Below, in pieces: positions 1 through 8,441 of a stretch of 39,986 nt of DNA. The notes below the pieces were generated by a model. That model did no database searches, was not told where the DNA came from, and worked only from the letters and a program-made list of their open reading frames with translations. The position numbers and the translations under genes are program-made. The stretch lies in assembly GCA_902761655.1 (NCBI GenBank), contig CACWLD010000010.1, positions 1 through 39,986 of the forward strand. The letters are read 5' to 3'. The stretch's first letter is position 1; each line of letters begins with the position of its first letter. The DNA is from an uncultured Bacteroidia bacterium (GTDB lineage: Bacteria; Bacteroidota; Bacteroidia; Bacteroidales; UBA932).

Positions 1-797
1 CGGGTGGACATCTGGATGTTCAATGTCCCGTGGGTGTACTCCGCATCAAGGTCGGTTGTCACGCGGATATCGTTGATCCTGTTGCGGTTGCGGGCATACA
101 GGTAACTGTCGCGGGCAATTCCGCTGAGGCGGAAAAAGTCCTGGTCCTCAAGGTAGGTGCCGTCGCACCAGCGGAACACCTGCAATGCTATGAGATTCCT
201 CTGGCCCGGCTTCACATACCGGCTGATGTCAAATTCAGCCTCCATCTTGCTGTCTTCGCTGTAGCCCACATAACGGCCGTTAACCCATACGTAAACGTTG
301 GATGTAACTGAGCCAAGATGCAGGAATACGTCCTTTCCGGTCCAGCTGACGGGAAGCACGAACTCTTTGCGATAGGTTCCAACGTGATTGTCTTCCTGCG
401 GCACAGCAGGCGGATTAGTCCTGAAATGGTCCCTCCAGGCATATCCGTAGTTTACATATAACGGGTCTCCATAACCGTTCAGCTCCCACATTCCCGGAAC
501 GGGCATTGTGTCCCAGGAACTGTCATCGTAATCTGTTCTCCAGAAATTTGCATTGGGACGCAGTGCCGCGTCCTTTACCCAGCGGAATTTCCATATTCCG
601 TTTATTGACAGATAGTTGGATGACTTTTCCGGCTCCTCTCCCTGGGCCTCCTGTAAATTGGCGTATGCGAAATAGCGGGTATGCGTAGCCGCGCGGTTCA
701 CTTCGTTCACCTTTGGATCCTGCCACTCTTTGAAAGTCTGGGAAAAGGCTTGAACCGTAACGGTAAAAAGGAGAAGGGCCGTAAGTATTTTTCTCAT
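1..797 (-). CDS. GH2 beta-galactosidase, N-terminal part (cut by window edge)
   Basis: The first 265 residues of a secreted glycoside hydrolase family 2 enzyme read without interruption from an ATG at 797 to the window edge; the catalytic barrel lies outside. Residues 1-20 form a signal peptide ending in AFSQ, so it acts in the periplasm or at the surface. The mature start (EWQDPKVNEVNR, then a His-containing stretch) is the typical opening of long LacZ-type beta-galactosidases. Residues about 50-230 form the jelly-roll sugar-binding domain, with motifs such as VPGMWELNGYGDPLY and VWVNGRYVGYSEDSK. The gene follows the EEP gene at 811-1752 by 13 bases and is probably its operon partner. The likely role is hydrolysis of beta-galactosides from dietary or host glycans. 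Exact substrate cannot be read. The family is certain; the substrate is inferred. Confidence 0.93.
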   Translation of the reverse strand, partial: MRKILTALLLFTVTVQAFSQTFKEWQDPKVNEVNRAATHTRYFAYANLQEAQGEEPEKSSNYLSINGIWKFRWVKDAALRPNANFWRTDYDDSSWDTMPVPGMWELNGYGDPLYVNYGYAWRDHFRTNPPAVPQEDNHVGTYRKEFVLPVSWTGKDVFLHLGSVTSNVYVWVNGRYVGYSEDSKMEAEFDISRYVKPGQRNLIALQVFRWCDGTYLEDQDFFRLSGIARDSYLYARNRNRINDIRVTTDLDAEYTHGTLNIQMST

Positions 798-810
798 ACT
801 GCTAATATAA

Positions 811-1752
811 TCAAAATTCCACATTTACGGAAACGGGCAGATGGTCGCTCACCCCACCGTTATATCTTGGGCCGGAATAGGTCCTGAAAGGCTTGTATCC
901 GGAATGGGTGTTGTCCCGCACAAGCAGGAAGGGGGCCTGAAGGACCGTAAATACGGCCTTGGAGAAGCCCCCACGGCTCACAAAGGCGTTGTCTATCAGC
1001 TGCCACTGCCCGTCAAAGCGTATGCTGCCGTGGGGGCAGCCGCGGCCAAGGTTCTCAAATGTTCCGTCAAGGACATTGAACAGTTCCGCGCCTGCGTCTT
1101 CATTGAAGTCCCCTATGGCCACCTGCCTTGTCCAGCCGCAGCTGCGCAGGGAATCCGACAGGCTGAGCAGCCGCTCCACCGCTACGCTCCTCTTTGCGTC
1201 CGTCCCTTCGCCTCCATACTTGGAGGGATGATGGTTCACCATCAGCGCCAGGCTGTCCCCGGAATCGGTTATGAACTGCGCCAGCAGGATGTCCCTGGTA
1301 ACGATTCCGGAGATGGCCACCGGCGCTGAGGACACCTCCCTCAACAGCGCGCCGCGATATATCAGCCCCACGTCTATGCCCCGCGCATCGGGCGAATCGT
1401 AATGGATGATCCTGTAGCCTTTCTTGCGCAGGAGGGTTTCATACAGGAGCCTGCGCAGCACTCCTGCGTTTTCCAGTTCGGCAAAAGCCACTATCTGGGC
1501 GGGATCTCCATCCCTTGCTTCCCATAGAATGAGCTTTGATATGACGCCGCATTTGGTCAGGAAGCGCCTGCGCGTCCAGCGGCGCTCCCCGCGTGAGGAG
1601 AACTCGGCGTCCGAAGGACCGGAGCCGGAATCAGTGTAGTCGAAGAAGTTCTCGACATTCCAGAAAAGTATCTTTAGGGAGTCCCTGCCCATTGCCGGAC
1701 AGGCCTGTGCGCACAAGAAAAGGGCGCACGCAATGCACACGAAGTTTTTCAT
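811..1752 (-). CDS. Secreted endonuclease/exonuclease/phosphatase (EEP) family protein
   Basis: A 313-residue protein of the EEP superfamily, metal-dependent phosphodiesterases/phosphatases related to DNase I. Residues 1-22 look like a signal peptide, so the protein is exported. All expected motifs are present: FWNVENFFD near residue 30 (metal/phosphate Asn), the ELEN acidic motif, NHHPSKYGG (catalytic His), GDFNED (catalytic Asp and Asn), and SDHLPV near the C-terminus (general-base His). This intact set contrasts with the second EEP gene at 34328. In Bacteroidales such proteins are usually annotated as endonucleases, but the substrate could equally be a nucleotide, phospholipid or sugar phosphate. 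It is followed after 13 bases by the GH2 gene and is divergent from ychF. A CATATTTG -7-like element lies only 4 bases before the ATG. Confidence 0.85.
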   Translation of the reverse strand: MKNFVCIACALFLCAQACPAMGRDSLKILFWNVENFFDYTDSGSGPSDAEFSSRGERRWTRRRFLTKCGVISKLILWEARDGDPAQIVAFAELENAGVLRRLLYETLLRKKGYRIIHYDSPDARGIDVGLIYRGALLREVSSAPVAISGIVTRDILLAQFITDSGDSLALMVNHHPSKYGGEGTDAKRSVAVERLLSLSDSLRSCGWTRQVAIGDFNEDAGAELFNVLDGTFENLGRGCPHGSIRFDGQWQLIDNAFVSRGGFSKAVFTVLQAPFLLVRDNTHSGYKPFRTYSGPRYNGGVSDHLPVSVNVEF

Positions 1753-1776
1753 ACTCCAAATATGGCATTTAATTGT

Positions 1777-1784
1777 TAAATTTG
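1777..1784 (+). promoter_or_regulatory. -7 promoter element of ychF
   Basis: TAAATTTG matches the Bacteroidota -7 consensus TAnnTTTG and ends 22 bases before the ychF ATG. No good TTTG -33 element sits 19-21 bases upstream, so the assignment rests on the -7 box and its position. Confidence 0.5.
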
Positions 1785-1806
1785 CATAAATAAATCTCTC
1801 AGCACT

Positions 1807-2907
1807 ATGTCATTGAAGTGTGGTATAGTAGGTCTCCCAAACGTGGGCAAATCTACCCTTTTCAACTGCGTCAGCTCCGGCAAGGCCCAGAGCGCCAATT
1901 TCCCTTTCTGCACCATAGAGCCCAACCTTGGCTCCACCAACGTACCTGACAGGCGCCTGGACGCGCTTGCGGACCTCTGCAAGCCAAAGAGGGTGATACC
2001 AGCCACGGTGGACATCGTGGACATTGCAGGCCTGGTGAAAGGCGCCAGCAAGGGCGAAGGCCTGGGCAACCAGTTCCTGGCCAACATCCGCGAGACGGAC
2101 GCCATCCTGCACGTGCTGCGCTGCTTTGACGATGACAACATAGTGCACGTAGACGGCACCGTAGACCCTGTCCGCGACAAGGAAGTGGTGGATATGGAAC
2201 TGCAGATAAAGGACCTTGAAACGGTAGAAAACCGCATTGGAAAGGCGGAAAAGGCCGGCAACGCCGGCAACAAGGAGGAGAAGAAACTCTTCGGCCTTCT
2301 CACCCGTTACCGCGAAGCCCTGCAGCAGGGCAAATCCTGCCGCACGGTGGAGCTTAACGACCCTGAGGAGGAAGCCCTTGCCCACGACCTGTTCCTGCTC
2401 ACCAACAAGCCCGTAATGTACATCTGCAACGTTGACGACGCCTCCGCCGCAAGCGGCAACAAGTATGTTGACGCGGTGCGCGAAGCCGTCCGTGAGGAAA
2501 ACGCGGAAATCCTGGTGATTGCCGCGCGCACGGAAGCTGAGATAGCGGAGATTGAAAGCTACGAAGACCGCCTTATGTTCCTTGAAGAACTGGGGCTGGA
2601 GGAGTCAGGCGTAGTGCGCCTGATCCAGGGCGCGTACAAGCTGCTCGGCCTCCAGACATTCTTCACCGCCGGCGCCGACGAGTGCCGCGCCTGGACCATC
2701 CGCAAGGGAGACAAGGCCCCCAAGGCCGCAGGAGTGATCCATTCTGACTTCGAGAAAGGATTCATCCGCGCGGAAGTGATCAAGTTCCAGGACTATATAG
2801 AATATAAAACAGAGGCGGCCGTACGTTCTGCCGGCCGCCTCGCCACTGAGGGAAAAGAGTATGTGGTACAGGACGGTGACATAATGCACTTCCTGTTCAA
2901 CGTCTGA
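1807..2907 (+). CDS. ychF: Redox-regulated ribosome-associated ATPase YchF (OLA1 family)
   Basis: 366 residues, close to the usual length of about 363. YchF is a universally conserved Obg-family P-loop protein that prefers ATP, binds ribosomes and is linked to stress responses. Visible features: G1 loop GLPNVGKST at residues 8-16, switch region ending in DIAGLVKGAS, NVDD near residue 201 in place of the GTP-specifying NKxD (typical of this ATP-binding subfamily), a coiled-coil insertion around residues 125-200, and a C-terminal TGS domain beginning near residue 280 (LQTFFTAG, later EGKEYVVQDGDIMHFLFNV). The ATG follows a TAAATTTG -7 element. The gene is the only plus-strand gene in the left 11.6 kb and ends 3 bases from the convergent ppiD stop. 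Confidence 0.97.
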   Translation: MSLKCGIVGLPNVGKSTLFNCVSSGKAQSANFPFCTIEPNLGSTNVPDRRLDALADLCKPKRVIPATVDIVDIAGLVKGASKGEGLGNQFLANIRETDAILHVLRCFDDDNIVHVDGTVDPVRDKEVVDMELQIKDLETVENRIGKAEKAGNAGNKEEKKLFGLLTRYREALQQGKSCRTVELNDPEEEALAHDLFLLTNKPVMYICNVDDASAASGNKYVDAVREAVREENAEILVIAARTEAEIAEIESYEDRLMFLEELGLEESGVVRLIQGAYKLLGLQTFFTAGADECRAWTIRKGDKAPKAAGVIHSDFEKGFIRAEVIKFQDYIEYKTEAAVRSAGRLATEGKEYVVQDGDIMHFLFNV

Positions 2908-2910
2908 TTC

Positions 2911-5010
2911 CTAGAAGAACCTTGCCCTGTTGTCCTTGTAATTGGTAGCCTGCTCCATTACAGGGATGATCATCTGGGTGTAGTACTGGTTCATCTGAGT
3001 CTTGTAGTTCTTAGCGTCTTCCTCTGTATAGAAAGCGCCGTTCTCACGGTTGGTAACCTGGAATACGTAAACTCCGATGGTTCCTGCAACAGGACCGCAG
3101 ATTGTGTTCTCAGGTGCGGATGCGATAGCGCCCAGGAACTTGGGATCGATGCTCTGTGAGGTAAGGGATGAGAATGCAACTCCGTTGTTTGTGCTGACAC
3201 CTGCATTGAGCTTGTCTGCAATCTCCTGGAGGTCTGACATTCCCTTGATCTTCTCTGCAGTTTCTGCTGCAACCTTCTCTCCAAGCTTGTCAAGGTAGAT
3301 GGCTGTCTTGATATCGCTTGCAAGATCACTGATAGGGGTTGTTCCCTCTTTGTGGATATCCTTGAGGGTTGCTACAAAGAAGTAGTTGTTGTTTACGGTC
3401 ATAATAGGGGATACAGCGTTCTTCTTGGCATCGAACACCCACCTGGTGATTTCCTTGGCGTTGTCAATTGCGCCGTAAGAGGATGTGCTCTCAAGAACGT
3501 TGTTTACCGGATGTGAGTAAACACCCATTGAATCAACGGCTGCGCGGTAGTTCTCATAGCTGCCGGCTGCAAGGGTCGCGAACTTGTTTGCCTTTGCATA
3601 GTAGTCGTTGAAGGTCTCCTTGCTGGCAACGGCGTCTTTCTCATAAATAGCCACCTGCCTCATCTGTACGGGACGGGTCTTGTCTGTTACAAGTACGAGG
3701 TGTGTTCCGTAGATGGTGTTCAGGACGAACGGCTCGCCTACCTTTGCGTCAAGGACGGACTCCATTCCCTGGATCATATAGTTCTGGGTCATCCAGCCAA
3801 TTGATCCAAGCTCGCCGTCAACAACTGAGCTCTGGTCTGCTGAATAGAGGGCTGCAAGTGTTGAGAAGGGGGTTGTGCCCTTCTTTACTACGTCAAGAAG
3901 GCTGTCGGCAGTAGCCTGTACGTTCTCTCCTGAAAGGAGGATATGCTTTACGAATACGGAGTCAGCCCTGTCGGCTATATCCATAACCTTTGCAACATAG
4001 AAGTTGTTTCCGTCGCGGATAACCGGAGAAACGTCTCCCACCTTGGTCTCGGGAGCGAATACAAAGTCATTGATTTCTGTGGAAACGGTGTAGAGCTCGC
4101 CGGACTTGTACCAGTAAGAAGAGAAAGGCCTGTCAGAATTCTTTGTGAGGAAACTGCGCATATTGTCAGTTGTGGAGAACTCCTCATAAAGGCCGTTGAC
4201 CTCCTCAAGTGCAGCTGTGATGTCGCTCTCTGAAGGAACTACTTCGTAAACGATGTATTCCATATCCCTGCTTGCCTGCTGGGTGTATAACTGCTTGTGG
4301 GCCTCGTAGTAATCCTTGATCTCCTGCTCGGTAACGACAATGGTAGAGTCTGTGTCGTATCCGTAAGGAATCATTACGAAATCTACGTCAGCAGTGGTGT
4401 TGTTCTCTTCCAACGCCCTTTTAAGCATAGTCTTGTTCAATACGTCGCTGTAAGTGAAGAGGGCTGCGTACTTATTGTAGAACTGCTGTGTGTAAACTGA
4501 ATTCTGTACATAGTCCCAGAGGGTCTGATACCTGCCTGTAGCGTCGTCAGGAATGGTCCTGACAAAGTTAACTACGTTCTGGGGATCGAATGTACCGGTC
4601 TCGTCCGTGAAGAGCTGGGTAACCATTGGAGCAGGATTGGCTCCTGTTGTAAGGTCAACCATCTCGTCTTCTCCCACTACTATTCCTGCGTCCTTGGCGC
4701 TCTTGACAAAGAGGTATTTGTCAATGAGACCCTGCCACGCGGCATCCCTGATGCCTGCCTGGGTTTCCTCGTTCTGAACGGAACCGCCGGTGAGCATCTC
4801 GTTGATGGTGGTGTATTTTTCTACGTCTTCCAGGAAGTCAGTATAGGAAATGTTCTTTCCGTTGATCTTTCCAACGTCATATTTTGAGGACATTGTCTGC
4901 ATTGCAGACTGGAGCGTGCCTGGGTCGATGATAAATGACAAGAGGGCCAGAGCGATGATGATAGATATCGCAAGACCGAATTTTACGCGAATTTTTTGAA
5001 GAACCGCCAT
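2911..5010 (-). CDS. ppiD: Membrane-anchored periplasmic peptidyl-prolyl isomerase (PpiD/SurA type)
   Basis: 699 residues. One transmembrane helix (about residues 10-30, LAISIIIALALLSFIID) anchors a large periplasmic chaperone. Residues about 30-190 correspond to the SurA-type N-terminal chaperone region. A parvulin (PpiC rotamase) domain lies at about residues 340-440: VKHILLSGENVQATADSL, then DGELGSIGWM and GTHLVLVTDKTRP. The remainder resembles the C-terminal chaperone lobes of Bacteroidota PpiD. The protein should help outer-membrane and periplasmic proteins fold after Sec export. It lies 68 bases downstream of lptC in a minus-strand envelope cluster. Bacteroides genomes, as I remember them, have a CBS-domain hemolysin/CorC-type gene between lptC and ppiD; it is absent here. 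Confidence 0.93.
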   Translation of the reverse strand: MAVLQKIRVKFGLAISIIIALALLSFIIDPGTLQSAMQTMSSKYDVGKINGKNISYTDFLEDVEKYTTINEMLTGGSVQNEETQAGIRDAAWQGLIDKYLFVKSAKDAGIVVGEDEMVDLTTGANPAPMVTQLFTDETGTFDPQNVVNFVRTIPDDATGRYQTLWDYVQNSVYTQQFYNKYAALFTYSDVLNKTMLKRALEENNTTADVDFVMIPYGYDTDSTIVVTEQEIKDYYEAHKQLYTQQASRDMEYIVYEVVPSESDITAALEEVNGLYEEFSTTDNMRSFLTKNSDRPFSSYWYKSGELYTVSTEINDFVFAPETKVGDVSPVIRDGNNFYVAKVMDIADRADSVFVKHILLSGENVQATADSLLDVVKKGTTPFSTLAALYSADQSSVVDGELGSIGWMTQNYMIQGMESVLDAKVGEPFVLNTIYGTHLVLVTDKTRPVQMRQVAIYEKDAVASKETFNDYYAKANKFATLAAGSYENYRAAVDSMGVYSHPVNNVLESTSSYGAIDNAKEITRWVFDAKKNAVSPIMTVNNNYFFVATLKDIHKEGTTPISDLASDIKTAIYLDKLGEKVAAETAEKIKGMSDLQEIADKLNAGVSTNNGVAFSSLTSQSIDPKFLGAIASAPENTICGPVAGTIGVYVFQVTNRENGAFYTEEDAKNYKTQMNQYYTQMIIPVMEQATNYKDNRARFF

Positions 5011-5078
5011 TTTATTATGATATTTTTAGTTTTTCCGATATTGGGGTGCGAAGTTAACAATTTTCCGTTAAAACACCA

Positions 5079-5708
5079 TTATTTTTTAAGAAAAGGGCCT
5101 ATAAAATTCACAGAATCAACGAAAACCGCAGTTGTGTCCTGTACTACCACGGAATAACTGTTGAAAGGCCTAAGAATGGTGGCGTCGTGGGCGTTCTCAT
5201 CGGAGCGCATCCCATACCCCTGCATAAATCCGTCAGGGGAATACATCCTGATGTAGGAATCGGTGTAGATATGACCGGCGAATCTGTCCCAGTAAAGGGT
5301 ATCGGTCTCCATTGTCTGCCGGTCTATGACATTCTGGATGACCACGTTTCCCGTCACTTCCCACAGTTCGCCGTTGGTGGCCTTGTAGGTAAAGTGGCTG
5401 GCATTGTCTGCGAAAATAGTCGTTTCAAGCAGGCCTTCTGAATTGTAACCGTACAGGGCAAAGCCCTGGGGAAACTTCTCGATGGTTGCCGTGTCGTTCT
5501 CGTAACGGGCCATCTGAGGGGCCTCAACGCGCATCTTGACACGGCCGTTCTCCGTTTGGACGGCGAACATACTGTCCACTATCTGGCGTGGGGTCTCGTC
5601 AAGGTTCAACTCCTCCGCCTGCTTTAGTTTGCCCGAACACGAAAACAAGATAGTAGCAACCACGAACGTGATTGCTACTATTCCTGTCGTATTTGTCAAA
5701 CTCTTCAA
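5079..5708 (-). CDS. lptC: LPS export ABC transporter periplasmic protein LptC (lipoprotein form)
   Basis: 209 residues. LptC passes lipopolysaccharide from the inner-membrane LptBFG extractor to the periplasmic LptA bridge. The N-terminus has a hydrophobic stretch followed by LFSC (Cys24), a lipobox, so the protein is predicted to be lipid-anchored rather than held by an uncleaved helix as in E. coli. The rest is the OstA-like beta-jellyroll: DSMFAVQTENGRVKMRVEAPQ opens it, and short strands such as LWEVTGNVVIQNV and TDTLYWDRFAGHIYTDSYIRM follow, the usual LptC/LptA pattern in Bacteroidota. The gene starts 6 bases after the TPR gene stop, so the two are probably co-transcribed. The family call is based on motif pattern and context. 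Confidence 0.87.
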   Translation of the reverse strand: MKSLTNTTGIVAITFVVATILFSCSGKLKQAEELNLDETPRQIVDSMFAVQTENGRVKMRVEAPQMARYENDTATIEKFPQGFALYGYNSEGLLETTIFADNASHFTYKATNGELWEVTGNVVIQNVIDRQTMETDTLYWDRFAGHIYTDSYIRMYSPDGFMQGYGMRSDENAHDATILRPFNSYSVVVQDTTAVFVDSVNFIGPFLKK

Positions 5709-5714
5709 AACGCT

Positions 5715-7037
5715 TTATTTCTGAGTCCTTACAGTTGTGGTTGCCCTGAGGCCGCCGCAGGATACTGTGTAGGACTGTCCGTCCTGAACGTCGTACATAA
5801 AGGCGTCGGCTGTTGCAGGGAAGTACCTTGAGTACTGTCCGATGAGCCTGTTGGCCTCGTCTGCGAGTGAAGGATCTGCGGTCCTGGCCCTCTGCAGATA
5901 ATCTACGGCTACCCAGTAAGGTGCCCTGTTCTCAATCTCGTTTCCACCGCACCTGATGGATCCCCAGATTGTTCCAAGGAGCATATAGGACTTGCCTGCA
6001 AGGCTCTCGTCAAGCTCCACTGCCTTCCTGGCTGCGTCGGCTGCCTTTACGTTCTGGCCGTTCTTGTAGCAGAATGCTGCAAGCTCGTAGTTGTAGTTGG
6101 CGTCTGTGATGGTATCGGAATCAGGAGAAGCGATTGCCTCCTCAAGATACTTGATGGCGTCAGCGGCGTTGCCCCTTACGGAGTTGAGCCTGTAAAGGAA
6201 GTATGCAGAGTTGTAAGAAGGATCGAGCCTGTACATTGCGGTAACGGCGTTGAGGTAGAGGTCGTTGTCCTGGCATCCGTCGGTGTTGCTCATCATCCTT
6301 GCAATGTTGGTAACAAGTGCGAGGTCGTCAGGATTGGCGTTGAACCTGGGGGTGTAGAGCTCGAGCAGGGTCTCGCAGGAAGCAACCTTGCTGGAGATGA
6401 ACACGGTCTCGATGTCGGTCTTGAGCTGGGCGTTCTCAGCTTTCTCCTCATCGTTCTTTCCAGGAATCTTCTCAAGAAGGGAGATGTTGTCGTTATAGGT
6501 GTTGATGATATCCTCTGCGCTAAGGTCGCCGTTCTTGAACATCTCGATTGCGGCGTTGAGCTGGAAGAGGAGGGCCTTGGGATCAACATTCTCCTTGTTG
6601 GCGGCAATGACGTCCTTCAGTCCGTTGTAAAGAGCCTTTGGATCCTTTACGTAGTTGTTCATATCAATTGCCTTGTTGTTGAGGGCAGTAACCGCATAGG
6701 ACGGATAGTACTGAGCCCTGACATCGTGAAGGGTGAGCAGGGTATCAACAAGACCGGCTACATATTGAGGATTGTTGGCGTTCCTTTGGATAAGGGTCCT
6801 GACCAGAGTGGTACCGTTCAGAATGAGGTTCTGGCTTGCCGTAGGAGGGCAGAGCTTGTAAGCGGTTCTCCAGTTAGGAATGGCATCGTCATAGTTCCTC
6901 TGCTTGTAATAATCCTGATAATAAGAGAGGTACTTGATGCACTCTGCGCTGTCAGCGCCATACTTTCCCTGGGCGAAAGCGTTTGTGCCCGTAAGGATCA
7001 TTGCGATTCCCGCAATAGCGATTAAGATTCTTTTCAT
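5715..7037 (-). CDS. Secreted tetratricopeptide-repeat protein
   Basis: 440 residues from the ATG at 7037. An in-frame TTG at 7049 would add four residues, but the ATG directly precedes a clean signal peptide (MKRILIAIAGIAMILTG, ending AFAQ), so I chose it. The mature protein is helical TPR repeats: early copies around YYQDYYKQRNYDDAIPNWRTA and later ones around YNYELAAFCYKNGQNVKAA. The C-terminus carries a short extension ending ATTTVRTQK. Codon use is strongly biased, consistent with high expression. The position between an outer-membrane barrel gene and lptC is typical of Bacteroidales and suggests an envelope-assembly scaffold. No enzymatic motif is visible. Confidence 0.9.
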   Translation of the reverse strand: MKRILIAIAGIAMILTGTNAFAQGKYGADSAECIKYLSYYQDYYKQRNYDDAIPNWRTAYKLCPPTASQNLILNGTTLVRTLIQRNANNPQYVAGLVDTLLTLHDVRAQYYPSYAVTALNNKAIDMNNYVKDPKALYNGLKDVIAANKENVDPKALLFQLNAAIEMFKNGDLSAEDIINTYNDNISLLEKIPGKNDEEKAENAQLKTDIETVFISSKVASCETLLELYTPRFNANPDDLALVTNIARMMSNTDGCQDNDLYLNAVTAMYRLDPSYNSAYFLYRLNSVRGNAADAIKYLEEAIASPDSDTITDANYNYELAAFCYKNGQNVKAADAARKAVELDESLAGKSYMLLGTIWGSIRCGGNEIENRAPYWVAVDYLQRARTADPSLADEANRLIGQYSRYFPATADAFMYDVQDGQSYTVSCGGLRATTTVRTQK

Positions 7038-7062
7038 ATCCTGATTCAATTAGTTTTCAACA

Positions 7063-7161
7063 TTATCTGTAGTAGTTCTTCTGGAACCAAATATCATAAG
7101 TATTGATACCTATGGTGAAGTTTATGTAGTTCTCTTTTACTCCATTATCAATATTTATGCC
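7063..7161 (-). other. Out-of-frame C-terminal tail of the upstream barrel gene
   Basis: Directly after the homopolymer at 7162-7168, the other reading frame continues for about 32 codons to a TAA at 7063-7065. It encodes a barrel-like end: GINIDNGVKENYINFTIG, then INTYDIWFQKNYYR. As I remember the family, relatives end in a similar YDIWF segment. This is seen by reading the minus strand with one base of the 7-base homopolymer skipped. Confidence 0.75.
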
Positions 7162-8389
7162 TTTTTTTGCCAAACTCCATTCCAAAGGTCAGTCCGTTGG
7201 ACAGTTGGAAGACAGGCATTGTGATTCCAAGGGTGATTCCAATGTTGTCCTGCTGTATGCCGTTGAAGGCAAAATAGGACTGTTTCCAGAACACTCCGGC
7301 GCGGTATGCCCACCTGCGGTAGAAGTACCTTACGTCATTGGCGTTGGGGATGTATTCGAAGCCCGCGCGAAGCGCCTGGGCCTTGGTTGTGGTAAACTGG
7401 AAGCCGTCTCCTGCCACTGCCAGTCCTCCTATGGAAGACATTCCGGAATTTGTCCAGTCAGACAGCGTGTAATCCACTTCCGCCCTCCATCTCTGGCCTG
7501 ACTTGAGGGTGATGCCCACTCCAATCTCGCTGCCGAACCTTAATGGCACGGTGGAACGTCCCAGGGTGTCTACTTTATACCTGAGTGTATCGGTGGTAGC
7601 GCCTTTGGAAAGCCTGGTGTCCGTAACGTAACCGTTGATATTGGACCCCATAGTGTATGTGGCGCCCACTCCAAGGGTGACGTTGCCAATGGGCTGCTCG
7701 TACTGGAGACCGAACTTTGCGGTATATCCCTTGAGGACTATCTGGTACGAACTCTCAAGGCTGCTGTATGAAGTGTTCGTGAAAGTGCGGGGGTAGAACT
7801 GCTTTGTGATGTTTCCAAAGTAGTGGATGCCCTCGACTCCCAGGGAGAGGCGGTTCCAGAACGTTACGCCCGCAGCCACGAACAGTTTGTAAGTGCTTCC
7901 CTGTCCCATTGCCGTGGAGTTGATGTCCTTGGTCTGGGAAATGAGGGCGGGATCGTCAATGTACATTGAGTACTTGTATCCCGTGGTGCTGTAAGGCATT
8001 ATTCCCACCATCATCGCAGAAGAGCGGTAGATAGGGAATGATATTACTATGTCCTTGAGGTTGAACAGATTGTTTGCGGAAGTCTTGTCTCCCTGACGGA
8101 GAATTGTGTTTCCCTGATACAGGCTGAAATCCGCCATAAAGGAAAGGGAGTCCCTTGCCGTGACGGCAGCAGGATTCAGGAGGTTGATGTATCTGGTATT
8201 CCTTGAAGCTATTCCAACGCCACCCATAGTCATTGTGTAGGCGTTGCCCTGGTCGAACAGATCTCCTATTCCGAACAGATTGTACGGGGAGTAACCGCTG
8301 TATGCACCATTTTGTGCAAGAGCCGCCGCCGCGCCCGCGCAAGTCAGGATGATGGAGAAAAGTATTCTTTTAATAGCCTGTTTTAACAT
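7148..8389 (-). CDS. Outer-membrane beta-barrel protein (OmpP1/FadL-like), frameshifted near the 3' end
   Basis: 413 residues as read. A signal peptide (residues 1-25, ending ALAQ) is followed by a start typical of a Bacteroidales barrel family: YSPYNLFGIGDL, then TMGGVGIASRN and NLLNPAAVTARDSLSF. Alternating amphipathic strands follow to the end. The open frame stops at 7148 just after a run of seven A residues (minus strand, 7162-7168). Dropping one A would continue the protein to about 441 residues and restore a barrel C-terminus. The break may be a sequencing or assembly error, a real mutation or slippage. The gene starts 52 bases after mfd ends and heads the TPR-lptC-ppiD cluster. Its exact cargo is unknown; FadL-like proteins move hydrophobic molecules. 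Confidence 0.83.
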   Translation of the reverse strand: MLKQAIKRILFSIILTCAGAAAALAQNGAYSGYSPYNLFGIGDLFDQGNAYTMTMGGVGIASRNTRYINLLNPAAVTARDSLSFMADFSLYQGNTILRQGDKTSANNLFNLKDIVISFPIYRSSAMMVGIMPYSTTGYKYSMYIDDPALISQTKDINSTAMGQGSTYKLFVAAGVTFWNRLSLGVEGIHYFGNITKQFYPRTFTNTSYSSLESSYQIVLKGYTAKFGLQYEQPIGNVTLGVGATYTMGSNINGYVTDTRLSKGATTDTLRYKVDTLGRSTVPLRFGSEIGVGITLKSGQRWRAEVDYTLSDWTNSGMSSIGGLAVAGDGFQFTTTKAQALRAGFEYIPNANDVRYFYRRWAYRAGVFWKQSYFAFNGIQQDNIGITLGITMPVFQLSNGLTFGMEFGKKRHKY

Positions 8390-8441
8390 TATACTTTATA
8401 ATGAACTACAAATTTGGGGATTTTCCCTCTTTTTACAAAAT

